Assembly: GCA_002189035.1 (NCBI GenBank)
Contig: NEEC01000026.1
Coordinates: forward strand, 496,001-560,000
Source: Utricularia gibba
Lineage: Eukaryota > Streptophyta > Magnoliopsida > Lamiales > Lentibulariaceae
Direction: 5' to 3'
Length of the DNA: 64,000 nucleotides
The translations under genes were made by a program, and so were the position numbers. Under the pieces are notes generated by a model that saw nothing but the letters and a program-made list of their open reading frames with translations, was not told where the DNA came from and did not search any database. Shown one piece after another: positions 36,729 through 48,440 of the stretch (positions are counted from its first letter, which is position 1; the number at the start of each line of letters is the position of its first letter).

Positions 36729-37094
36729 GTAACCTCGTACCAAGGCAATGACACATTGTTTTCAATGTTTTAAAATTAGAAAGCACGTGATATTATGTTA
36801 TGAAATTAAGTATTTTATTCTAGATTAAAACTAAATTATGGATTTAGTCTCAATCTTAATTTAATCCCTTTCCTTAGTAATACAACATGTTTTCAAGAAG
36901 TCAAATGGCGAGGAGCCAAAAGTCAATTGTCCAGGAGTAGAATGATCAAGAAAAAAGGTAGGTCATGGGTTGAACTCACTAGGTCAAAAATGAATTGTCT
37001 GACTTGATGGGTATGGGTTGACGGGTTGGACAGGCTGACCCATCTTGGGTCATGGGTTGACACAGGTTGGCAGTTTTGAAGTTGTTGATGTTTA

Positions 37095-37425
37095 GGCATC
37101 GCAATGACATGCTTGTGGTGCCTAGAAGACATTGAAGCCTTTTGATGTCCACGCACCGCAATGGCATGTTTATAATGTCTGAAGGACATTGAAGTCTCTT
37201 GATGTACAGACACTACAATGGCATGTTTATGGTGCTTGGAGGACATTGAAGCCTTCTGATGTCCAAGCACTGCAATGTCATGTTTGTAGTATTTGAAGTA
37301 CATTGAAACCTCTTGATGTACTAGCACCGAAATATCATGTTAGTGATGCATGGAGGACATTGAGGACTTTTGATGTCCAGGTACCACAATGGCATGTTTG
37401 TGGTGCCTGGAGGGTATTCATATAC
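37095..37425. repeat. 57-bp tandem repeat, six units
   Basis: The landmark RNAATGNCATG occurs at 37101, 37158, 37215, 37272, 37329 (GAAATATCATG) and 37386, exactly 57 bp apart. Each unit carries GGACATTGAAG(C/T)C and TTGATGTCC or TTGATGTAC. Because 57 is divisible by three, open frames run through it on both strands (134 codons on the minus strand), but the translation is a 19-residue HK-rich repeat of no known family. Sequence rich in GGGTTGAC/GACCCGTC motifs flanks it on both sides in roughly inverted order (36960-37080 and 37490-37610), so the array may sit inside a larger inverted-repeat element. Confidence 0.9.
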
Positions 37426-38059
37426 ATTAAAGAGATTAAAACCCAACGGTTGAACAGCCCAACTCTTCTTGATAGACCATATTATAGGCCCATTTTGGCT
37501 GACCCACCAGGTCGACCTGTACCCATGCACCTTTGACCCGTCTTGTACCTGTTTTGGATGGTTATGGGTAATGAGTCGGACCCGTCACAGGTCAACCCGA
37601 TGGATATCCAAATCAACCTGTATTTGTGCCCAGCTTTACCAAAAATGAAGAATGGATAAATACCAAATCTTGAGTGACACAATGGAGAGATTTAGAGTTT
37701 TGTAAAGCAAGCAAGGAGAGGAGAATCACCGAAAAATAACAAACGAGACAAACTCAAGAACTCAATTTATTTTCAAAGATTTTCTCTTTATCAAGAACAT
37801 TAATCTTTGTTAGGAGTAGATTGCAAGATCAATTTAACTTTTCATTTTAAAACTATTTACATGACTGCTATTGGAAACATGTTGTTGATGTTATATCACG
37901 AAATCATGTTACTTCTTCGTACTATGAATAGCTAAGTCCCATGTGGTGCCTTGGAGTTGAATGGAACGCGTATGCTCATTGTTCATTAGATTATACCAAT
38001 CGTATAATCACTCTAATTCCACAGCAATCTACATCACATTCACAAAGAAAATAATGTTG

Positions 38060-39000
38060 TAGTGGCAAGTTCATAACTGTAATGACACATAATTTTGAGT
38101 GCTTCAGAATAGGGAAGTGATTAGTATTATGCTATAAAACTTGGAATTTTATTGTATAATTCTACGTTTTTGTGATTAGCGACAATATTTGCATTTTTTA
38201 CTCTTCGTTGACGATTTAGTCCCAATCTTAGTTCTAATTGTTTCCTAAAGCAATGCAGCATATGTTAGCAACCCAAATTCAAAGGAGCCGAAGGAGAACA
38301 GTGAAGTTGCAAAAGATATGGACAAAAGCTGAATGAAGTACAACCAAATCCCAAGGAGAAGAAAAAAATAGAGGATTTTTGGAATGATGAGAAGGAGAAA
38401 ATATCTCCCAATGGGAGATCACACCACAGACTTTTAAGGAGGAGATCTGGAAAAAGACTTATGGGAAGAACGAGAAAGACAACCGAGGAACGAAGCTTAC
38501 ATTTGAAGATTGCCTTTTGTTTTTCAAGAACATTACTCCCGGCCAGGAATAGCTTGCGACATTTTTAACTTTCTGCTGGAATTTTTAACGTCCAGTTCTT
38601 GTTTGTTTTATGGTTATCAAACTGTAACATGGATACAATGTGGATGATGTTTTATGCTCTAGTTTTATTTACCTTCAACATGAGTGACTAAATACACGTA
38701 ATGGCTTGAGTTAGAAGGAGGTGTACATGATTATTACTTGTTAGATTAAAATAGTTTGATAATCAGACCATGTTCGTATCAAACTAGGATAGACCGAGGA
38801 AGGGAAGTAATTATGTTCATCATAAACAATCTCACTAGAGGTAGATCAAAAGTTAGAAAAATCAATAGTTTAGTTAGACTTGAATCTATGTATTGTTAGA
38901 TGAATGATTATCAAGCTAGGTGGTTAAGTGAAATAATAATCATGTCACTTCTAGAAGCCTCATGGTATTGCGTTACCCTAATCTTTTTAGTAGTCAAATC
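38060..39000 (-). mobile_element. LTR-E-related sequence, reverse orientation
   Basis: Blocks such as CAACATGAGTGACTAAATAC, TAGACCGAGGAAGGGAAGTA and CACTAGAGGTAGATCAAAAG are diverged reverse complements of family-E segments near 52270-52440. The boundaries are approximate. Confidence 0.45.
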
Positions 39001-39233
39001 ACCTGTTATTTCTAACTACACTTCATCCTAAACCTGCCTTACATAATTTCCAACCATGATAAGAAAACAACATGCACCAACTTTCACACAACAAGCACAT
39101 TACTCCTTGTGTTCTATTGTGATCCACTATGCTTATAAATGTATTTGATATTGAATTTTCAATTTTAAATGACATTGTAAATTTTTTGTTTATTATTGAT
39201 CCATAGGGAGCAAATCGGTTTTGAGTTGTAAAC

Positions 39234-40873
39234 ACTGATAAAATCCTCTACTCAATCTATATACTATAAAAATTATGATAAGATTATAATGTGAGATTTT
39301 TCAAGAAATTTTGTTCAAGTTAAAAATTCTCTGGCCAAAGTATTTGTGAAATGAGGATATTACAAATGCAGATAAGCTAACACGCGTTGAGTTCCACAAA
39401 TTGTTTAGACAATGGTTCTTACGATTGATCTAATGGGATTATTAGAAGCAATATATGAGTGTTGAATAGAAAATTGATGCACTAGACGACTCATCTTTGA
39501 GATGCCACGATGGGATGCTAACCAAGTGTTAGTACCAACACCTTGAATATGATAGTTGTGCAAATAAAATTAGACTTGAAGTCAGCAAAGTTATCTTAAT
39601 CTTAAGCTCACATTTTTGCTCATTACTAATGAGAGTCTAATCATAGCTTGCCTAGTATGGATTGGAGATAGTTGATTGATCAATAAAGAATTCATTACTT
39701 ATGTTAGCTATAATATCTTATCTCAAATAATTGCATCAAGCCTAATAGTAAGTAATTGGCCCAAGTTAATAACACTCAAAGAATTTAAGTAGGTCATTGA
39801 ATATTAGTGCTGAAATGCAATTATAAGTTTGATATAGCAGAAAGACACATGCCCATGTTTTGGTATCGAATGAGATATAAATATGATAAAAGTTATTCAT
39901 TGCATGGTGGGTGGTCATAAAAAGACTCAATTAGTTCACCTGATTATTCTTACATCTTGGGGATCATGATGTGTTACTAGACATCACTTATGATCGATAA
40001 TAATGGATTGAATTAATTATGAGTTAATTAATAAATTCATTATTACGGCCTTGATTGAAGAAGACTATAGGATCATACATGATAGTCAATTAGTTCCCAA
40101 ACTCTTCTACAAATGAAGAATTCAAGTTTATCTTGACTATTCTCTAATTTTTTTGTCTACCTCCAATTAGATTTGTTTATGATGAATATCATTATTTTCC
40201 CATCTTGGATCTATTATGGTTTGTAGAAAAATAGTATGAGTACTAAGCTAATGTAGTCTAATAAGGAATAACCATGCACACTCCCTTCTACCTCAAGGCA
40301 TTACATGTGTTTAGTCACTCATGCTTAAGTAAAATGAAACACGTTCATAATATACCAACCAAAACATGTTCATGTCACAGTGCAACTATAAGGAAAGAAA
40401 CATAAACAAAAACAGAAATCGTACATAGTTCTCACAGAAAGTTAAAACCACTCCCAACTAGGAAAAATGTTCCTAATAATAAAAGGAATGTTTAGAGGTA
40501 AGTTTGGATCCTGGTTTTTTCTTCTTTATTTTTCATGGTTTTTCTACAATTTCCTACTAAATCTCCTCCCCCTTCATTATGCGAAAAATCTTTTTTTTTA
40601 ATCTTTTTGGAATTTAGTGTTTCTCCTTTTGTCCCCTTTTCATGTTGCCTCCATTGTACACTTTTCAGCTAATAAGGATTGGCATTGCTGACATATGCTG
40701 CACTGTTTAAGATAATGATTAGAACTAAGATTGGATTTCGTCCCAATTAAGAATAAAAGATGCAAGCAATGGTGCTAGTCACAAAAATGCATAAATATAC
40801 AATAAAATCTGAGTTTTGTAGAAAAATATTAATCATTTTTCTATCCTTAAACACTCAAAAATATGTGTTATCA
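39234..40873 (+). mobile_element. LTR-E-related sequence, long copy
   Basis: CTACCTCCAATTAGATTTG, CATCTTGGATCTATTATGG and CATGCTTAAGTAAAATGAAAC (40160-40340) parallel 52255-52445. The end ACTCAAAAATATGTGTTATCA at 40853-40873 matches the family-E terminus at 52969. At about 1.6 kb it is longer than the 1.1-kb reference copy, so it contains extra or inserted sequence. Confidence 0.55.
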
Positions 40874-41093
40874 CTTTCTCTTTCATTCTTTCAAAAATTC
40901 GTAATCTCAAACCTAGTGTTCGAGTACTTCGTGGGCTCAAAATATTTATCCCTTAAGGATCCTCACTAAGTTCTCCACAAAATGGGTTTTATTGGACCAT
41001 AGTGATAAGTGAAGGTTGGAGTTGGAATCTTTGCACATTGATGGCAGGTGCAGCAATTAGAACCATGTTTCCTCATGTGTTGAAAATTATCAC

Positions 41094-41525
41094 CTAAAGG
41101 GATTTCATCCAAAGGATCAATAGCAAGTCTCTTCTTGCACGGTGATTTTTGGCTTGCGTAGGCGGTTCCCTACATGTTGGTTCTAGTCCTTCCTCTTCAC
41201 TAGATGCTTCATCAGCACGCAAATTCCTCCTAGGCATCCACTTTTGTCTCCCATGATTTTTCCATTCAGGATTTTCTGTGAATTCGTCTCTCCTCATGAT
41301 GAGGATTTTGATTATTGTGTCAGTTTACTCCATCATAACACGGTCTTCTCCTTTCCATCTTAGAGGAGAGTTCATCCCTTGCCTTGGTGTTCGTGTGTTG
41401 CTATTCTGCTCTAGGTCAATTGGGGAACTAGCCTTCTGCCAAAAAAAAGTTTGCTGAATGGCCCTATATGTAAATTCTTGGCTATTTAGCCCTACTTTTT
41501 TGTAGGTATTAGCTAAATAGCCCAA
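41094..41525 (-). other. Coding-like remnant, unidentified
   Basis: Two minus-strand open stretches follow one another: 41525-41325 with SSPIDLEQNSNTRTPRQGMN, and 41297-41094 with RRNLRADEASSEEEGLEPTC and KNHRARRDLLLILWMKSL. They are charged and protein-like but match no family I know. An 11-bp inverted repeat (GGCTATTTAGC 41480-41490 and GCTAAATAGCC 41512-41522) lies at the right end. Confidence 0.3.
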
Positions 41526-42339
41526 TTTTTAATATAAATAAAAATAATTAATTATTATTTACAAAAAATAATAATAGAAAATCAAATATATATTTTATAT
41601 ATATTTATTTATTCATTAAACTTTATGGATAAACAATGTGCATATGTATGCGAAAGGCACACAGATGTGGGTTATCCATAACCTATGTCTGTGTGTATCA
41701 ACTGCATTTTTTAATTTTAAAATTGTAACGGATTTGATACTTAGAAATTATTTGAATCAAGTGTATATTTTTTATTCGAAAATTATATTAAACTCGATTT
41801 TTAGGTGTTATTTGAATTGAAATGTTGATGATGAATTGAACCCACATAATTTATAAATAAATCAGGTGATCATTGAACCAAAAACATTTTATGAATAAAT
41901 AAGTTGGAGTCATGTGGATTGCATTACATTGCACGACCCCAAATGAGAAAAAAATATTAATGTATAAAGAAATATGCCAATTTAATTGTTTCCCTTGCAA
42001 TTAAAATTTTCAGTTCCCTAAATAACAAAAATGCTTGTCGTCAATGAACAACACTTGTTGATGGATTTTAATTTAGGTATTTTGAAAGACAAATACACCC
42101 TTGCTTTGATTTAGACTATACACCCTTGTTTCAAATATTGTTTTAATTTTATATTCCATGGATTATACTTTGAAAAATGAGGATGAGGAGATTCTAACAA
42201 TATATCGAGATGCTTGTTGCTGCAAGCATGTAATATATTGAGATATTTTATTGTCGAAATCGTTTCCTCCTTGGTCATGGTAAACTAGATCATTTTATTG
42301 ACGAATGCATAATAGGCAATTGTAGACTATACATTGAAA
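41526..42339. other. AT-rich stretch, no gene seen
   Basis: No domain or repeat family recognised; probably flank of the Harbinger element to the right. Confidence 0.35.
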
Positions 42340-44091
42340 AATTTTGAATAAAAAGAGAGATATACATTCAACTACGTCAACATCTTTGCTCCATGTAAGA
42401 TTTAAAAACCTATGTGAATGTTAGTGTTGATGAATGTTGGGAATGGTTTGCTAAATGTTGCGGTTTAACACATTCCATGCATCAAAAGAAATTTATAAAC
42501 CTAGCTATTCTGTTACACAAATCATAGGAATTAATGCAGTGTAGTAAGTAAGGATCAAATTCATAGGGAATGGTTGCAATTTCCTAAAGTTTATCACATT
42601 TACTGAAAACGTGGGGGTTTTCTAGAGGTTTAGCTCTAATCCGCATCAGACATAAAATAACAATAGCTGAAATAAATGAGTTGCAGGGATGAAAATGCAC
42701 TGAAATTAACGTGAATTTGCAGAAAACATAAAATAAAAGTGACTTAGCTGGGTTTTACACCAGGGTCTGGCTCTCATATCACTTAAGAGAGCTCATAGGC
42801 TTAAACCCAGCTTTAAAACGCTTAAAAACAGAGCAAGGGATTGTAGGAACAGTAAAAAGCATGCTAAACTTAAAACCAAACACGAAAAGGTTAAACAGGA
42901 ACATGTTCATAAGTTGAAATAAGGTCTACAAGTATTTCTCGTTCACGACAAGGTACAAGAACATAGCAGAAAGTATGAAAACAAAGACAGTAACAGTAGC
43001 AAGTTCAACATTGAAATGGAAGTACAGAAAAATGCAAAAGTAGATAATTGCACACTAAACAACATTTGATCATAAAAAACACAACTAGAAACATCTATAA
43101 AATACAATAAAAACGATGTTATCAAGTGTACATGAGCAAGTGGATACATTCTTGTAAATGGTCAGAATTGTGCAAGGAGTGAGGCAAAGTGTATCATTGA
43201 TGCATCAATCCTTTCATCGTGTGCTTTGAGCGACTATGAAAATATCTTGTGACTTGATTAAACCACATTATGTGCAACATGTAACTCACCCGTACATAGC
43301 CACTAATGGCATGTACATGCCTTACCTTAAGGTATTCATTCCTAAAAACTTAGTGAGCATACTATATTAAAAGGTAAAGTTTTATATTAATGAAATTGTT
43401 GATGCTTTGTAGGATTGCATTATTGCAAATGATGGAACCACATATAGGCAACCATATCAGCAAAAAAGAGGCTTCCATTCATTGGGCACAAAGGAAAGTT
43501 AACTCAAAATATACTCACTACATGTGACTTTGACTTATGTTACATTTATGCACTGGTTGAATGAGAGGGATCTGCCCACTATGCCCGTATCTTACAGAAT
43601 GCTATACATAAACACAACTTTCCAGTGGCAAATCTAGGTTAGGAAGTTTTCTTAAACTATTATATACATCATACATTTAACTAGTTGTATTTTAGGAAAA
43701 TATTATCTACAAGATGCGGGATATGCCAACATATTTGGTTTCTTGGCACCTTACAAAGGAGAAAGATTTCACCTTGCAGACTTTGGTGCTATGGATAGTT
43801 TTAGAAGTCCCAAGGAAATATATAATCGAGTTCACTCTTTCTTAAAATCATGCATTAAGAGAATATTTGAAATATGGAAGAATCGATTCCAAATGATTAA
43901 CAACATTCTAGGAAAACTAGTCTCGAGTGATACAGAAGGCCTTGGTTCTTGAAACAATGGGTATACATAATTATATCATGCGTAATGATGATGAAAATGA
44001 CATAGAATTTGAGCTTGAGTTGAAATCCACTAGTGATGGTGAAATAAATTGCTTAGCAGAGGATGCCAAATATTTCAATGATAATGGATAA
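42340..44091 (+). pseudogene. PIF/Harbinger transposase, interrupted by a solo LTR
   Basis: Coding sequence reads YVNVS up to 42427, then, after the LTR at 42428-43124, continues VHEQVDTFL. MHQSFHRVL and KISCDLIKPHYVQHV (43190-43285) follow. Further blocks are DCIIANDGTTYR (43412), HYARILQNAIHKHNFP (43580-43620), YYLQDAGYANIFGFLAPYKG (43700-43755), SPKEIYNRVHSFLKSCIKRI (43810-43870) and LETMGIHNYIMRNDDEN (43950-44000). These follow the DDE nuclease of plant Harbinger transposases in order. The first two acidic residues (DGT and DAGY) are present; the third, normally E in a VIERTFG-like motif, is K here. Stops are present. Inactive. Confidence 0.8.
42428..43124 (-). mobile_element. Solo LTR, family B, inside the Harbinger transposase
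   Basis: On the plus strand it runs from TGATGAATGTTGG (reverse of the LTR end) to CGATGTTATCA (reverse of the LTR start). The flanks are AGTGT at 42423-42427 and AGTGT at 43125-43129, a perfect 5-bp target duplication. It is shorter than the 5138-6419 copy, with internal deletion of the promoter-side half. Confidence 0.92.
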
Positions 44092-44512
44092 ATGAACATA
44101 GTCTGAAATAAGATTGCATCATCAATTTGGAATGATGCTGAAAGATATTGGTGATGGCGAAACTTTTATATCCTGCATATGCTAAAAATGTTATTTCACA
44201 ACCAATTGATCCAAGCCAAACATTTGATGTTTTAGAATTTAAATGGGGTATTTGTATGTTGTTTTGCATCATAAAATGTTGTTTGTGAAGCAAAATATTT
44301 TATAACCTTGTATGTTATATAATGGAAAACCGTGTGACATTCACTTCTTATGATCACTGCTAATGTTTTCCATCTATTCTTTGCATCACAAAGCAAAAAA
44401 TGACTCAACACCAATGAACCAAAGCAGTTGCCACAATGAAAAATAAAATCATATGCTTCTTATTCTGCAGATAAAAACAATGAAACTCTGAAACTAATTA
44501 TTCTCAACATAT

Positions 44513-45623
44513 CTAATAAATGATTTTATATCATTCTAAAATATGTTTTTCCATTACTCTTAAAGAGTATTTTTACTTATGTTAGATTTCTTTTTCTCAT
44601 TACTTTCAATTGATTTTGCATCTTTCACACTACTTTGATCTTTTTGGAGAGAAAGTGTATTTTATAAATTTTTAGGGCATTTGTGGATAAATTTGAGGAG
44701 AAATCAAGACCCACGAAATTATGGACTTGATGGACTACAAATCTCAGCCCAAGACTCGATCAAACAATGAAGATTTAATTCAAAATTCGTGGATAAGATA
44801 AAGATATGAAGATGATCTTGGAAGATTTGGATAAAAGATTTGAATAGAAGATCTTATCCAATCCTATCAAACAAGCTCAATACGAAGACTTAGATCTCTC
44901 TCAACCATTAGAGACATCTTTGACCACTTTTCCTATTTTCGTGTCTATTTTCATGTTAGAGTCGAGTATACACGTGTAGGCGCTTGCGGGTGAGGATCTG
45001 CAGTGAAGCCTTGCTTGCGAAAGTCATGCATGTGTAGCTGTTTTACTATGCTTTTCAACATTTAATTTGAGGTTTAATTCTGTTTTTCACCATGTTTTTT
45101 TTACCAACGTGCTCTTTAGTATCACATAACCCGAAGGGAGTGTGAGAAAATCAAAAGTTGGCCTCAAACATCTAAGGAGAAGGTCTCAATCGGACATCGT
45201 TGATAAGACACATTCTATCTAATCTGTCTACGAGGTGTCAAGTGTAGAGGTTAGATTTGGGTGTAGGGAAAATACGAGTTATCACAAGAGGTGAAATGGC
45301 TCTGGTGGTATAGTTGATTCTATAATTCCACTAAACGAGGGATGGTGCGGTCAACGAGTAACACTATTTTAGAATAACACCTCCAGAACTTGCGCAAGCA
45401 GGTCAGTTTTCAAGGTTTACACACACAAGTTTGGGCGAGTTTTAAGCAAGGTAGATCCTAGATCCAAAGCTAATTTTCTTATTGTTTTTAAAACAAAATC
45501 TTTATTTTATTTTTAGTCTTTTTGAGTCTTTGTTTGGAAAGAAAATTCCATTAACAATTCCATGTGCATATGATTTTATTTTATTATTTCGACGGTTTCT
45601 GTTCAGTTGCATAATCACCATCA
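44513..45623 (+). mobile_element. LTR, family D
   Basis: The 5' end is decayed (AATGATTTTATATCATTCT against GTGATTTTGTGTCATTCT). Later blocks are CTACTTTGATCTTTTTGGAG, GTGAAGCCTTGCTTGC, GTATCACATAACCC and TATTTCGACGGTTTCTGTTC, ending AATCACCATCA. It shares all of these with 47029-48222. No pol sequence adjoins. Confidence 0.75.
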
Positions 45624-45629
45624 ATCTCA

Positions 45630-47028
45630 TCTAATTAAATAAGATACACATAGAAGCAAACCAGTAAAGAAGCATGATTACCAAGTCTGAAGAAAATAGA
45701 TTTCTTATAGATTTTTGGGCAAAAATCAACTTTTCAATTGCCAAGCCCTAATTGATCACCTAGGAGGTATAAAATTGAAAAGGAATACAAGATAAGATAG
45801 AAACATACAAAGACAAATGGATGACATCCGTTTACAGTTTCTTTTTTTTTTATTCATTGAAAAAGTTAAAGAATAATTTAATTGAAAAAAGAGTAATTTT
45901 ATCTTTTTAATCATTTAATTAAACAAATTCTACAATACAATTTTATCATTCCTAAAAAAACTAGCTTTACAATCTATAAATGGATTCTATTCATATAATC
46001 TCAAAATTGATTATATTTTACATAATCTAAATAAAAAATTTAAAAAATAAAACAGACCCTAACTCTTTCAGACCAATTTAAGATTTTCACCAATTGTCCT
46101 TTTGTGATTGATAGTTATAAAATACACTTGAGAAGGAAGACAATGTAAAATTGAAAAATAAGAATTCATATTAGATGTTTAATAAACATAGTAGAACGAT
46201 GTCAAATGTAAAAGGTTGCATAAACATGAGTTCACCTAACATCTTTATCCAAAAGATGCTTATTCACACATGGTACGGCTCAAAAGTATAAAAATGTAAA
46301 AGACACAATAGAACAAGATGCCAAGGATGTCATCATGATACCATGTATGTTGGATAAAATATATCTTTTGTGGATCATTCCATTGAATTAGATTCAAATC
46401 ATCTATCTAGAGTATGAATTTTACTTCTTGTTGGGTCACATTATCTCATTTTCATGTTAATGAGCTTTTCTTCCAGTCTAAATCTGCATATCTTGGGTTT
46501 ATGTTTTATTAGCTCTCAATTCATTTCAACATTTAAAATACTTTAAATATTCATAAAATTCAATTCGTGTTCAAAAAAATTAAATGTAGATGCAAAATTC
46601 ATTTATAAAAAACGAGAATGTGGAGGCTGTTAGTGAAAAATGATCTTAAAGAATTATGAAAAATTATGATCACTCATCAAGCCACATTAATGTTATGAAA
46701 AATTACTAAACCTCATAACACTAGATTTCACTGCTTTCATGCATAAATTATATTATCATCTCTATCAAACACACTCTTAGGATATAGTCTACATAGCTTA
46801 TTTTTTAAATTAAAAAAAATTATGACTTTAAATAGAAGTTAAAATTATTTATTACAGAATCAACTAACTAAATTATTCATAACTTCTACTCAAACTTATC
46901 TTTAACTTCTAATTATTTTAAATTTGTTTACATTTTTACTTAAAACTCAACTTATTTTATTAGTTACGTTTATCTTACTTATTAAAATAAGTCACCAATT
47001 TATTTTAACAAACAACTTTGTTTACAAT
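45630..47028. other. AT-rich spacer between two LTR-D copies
   Basis: No readable coding domain, although it lies between two LTRs of the same family and orientation. If it were the interior of one element it would be a non-autonomous one of about 1.4 kb; a primer binding site was not seen just after 45623. Confidence 0.35.
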
Positions 47029-48222
47029 TGATAAGTGATTTTGTGTCACTTATATTTGCGTTTTTTAAGACTAACTTAGATGAGTTTTGTATTCATTTTA
47101 TCCCACTTTACCTATGTTTTTTGAAGAATTTTATATCTTTTATACCACTTTGATCTTTTTGGAGGAAAAGTATGTTTTGTGATTTTTCGAAACAAATTTG
47201 GAATAATTTGGAGGATTTTCGAGTTGATCTTGATGGAGGCAAAGATTTCGTCTATCCAGACGAAGACTCGATCAAAGATTCTCGAATAAGATAAGATTTG
47301 CATCTTATCTTAGAAAATTTGGATCTTATCCTAGAAGATTTGTATCAAATCTTAGAAGATCCGGATAGAAAATTTGATGTGAGCCCATCAAGAAAGCCCG
47401 ACAAGTCCCTACCATTATATAAAGATCCAAATGGAAGATCAAAAGGAGAGTCAGTCAAGTGTAGGTGACCAAAGAGTCAATTTAGGGTTTAGAGTTGAGT
47501 CTAGCATATATTGGATTCATTTCCTTTCGTTTTTCATCAACTTTTGTTGTTTAGAGTCAAGCATGCGCGTGTGAGCGCTTGCGGCTGAGGATCTGCTGTG
47601 AAGCCTTGCTTGCGCAAGTTCTGCACGTGTGACTGTCTTACTATGTTTTACAGTATTTAATTTGAGGTCTGATTCTGTTTTTCGCAATGTTTTCTTTACC
47701 AACGTGATCTTTAGTACCATATAACCCTAATGGAGTATGGTAGAATCAAAGGTTGGCCTCAAGCACCTAAGGAGAAGGGCTCAATCGGACATCATTGGTA
47801 AGACACATTCTGTCTAATCTGTCTGCGAGGTGAGAGGTGTAGGGGTTATATTTGGGTGTGGAGAAAATATGGGTTATCACAAGAGATGAAATGGCTTTGG
47901 TGGCGTGGTTGATTCCATAATCCCACAAAGCAAGGGACGGTGCTATAATGGTTACCAAGTAGTTATATTTTAGTATAACACCCCAAAGCTTGTGCAACCA
48001 TATCAGTTCTCAAGGTTTGCACACATACAAGGGCAAGTTTCAAGTAAGGTGGATCTTAAATCAAATGTCACTTTTCTTATTATCTTCAAAACCAAATCTT
48101 TCTTTTATTTTCAATCTTTTTAAATCTTTGTTTTGAAAAAAAAATTCTAATAACAATTTCATGTGGATACAATCTTATTTTATTACTTCGACGGTTTTTG
48201 TTCACTTGCAAAATCACCATCT
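47029..48222 (+). mobile_element. LTR, family D, best-kept copy
   Basis: It starts TGATAAGTGATTTTGTGTCA and ends near CAAAATCACCATCT. It contains CATTATATAAAG near 47413, a likely TATA region, and GAGGATCTGCTGTGAAGCCT. It matches 44513-45623 directly and 1765-2900 in reverse. It lies 219 bp upstream of the first MUTYH ATG considered. Confidence 0.8.
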
Positions 48223-48440
48223 GTTATACACCAAATCTGAATGAAATTGAAAGACACTTGTTTCTTTATGAATAAATAATAGTTTATGTACACCATAATT
48301 ATTTATTTAGATTATATTTATCTAATAACTTCTATTTATAAATTAAATAAAATTTACGAAATCAGTGGTGGATTATACCCTTAGTTAAGCAGGCCCGCAT
48401 GAATTCGACCCAAATCAAGGTATTCCATACCCAGTTTTGA

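Noticed and set aside
37095-37425. Protein gene with 19-residue repeats, or a CRISPR-like array
   Set aside because: The spacing comes from a 57-bp tandem repeat with no unique spacers between repeats. Frames are open on both strands only because 57 is divisible by three, and there is no start context or domain.
45624-47028. A complete small LTR element bounded by the two LTR-D copies
   Set aside because: No primer binding site after 45623, no polypurine tract before 47029, and the two LTRs differ too much to be a recent pair.
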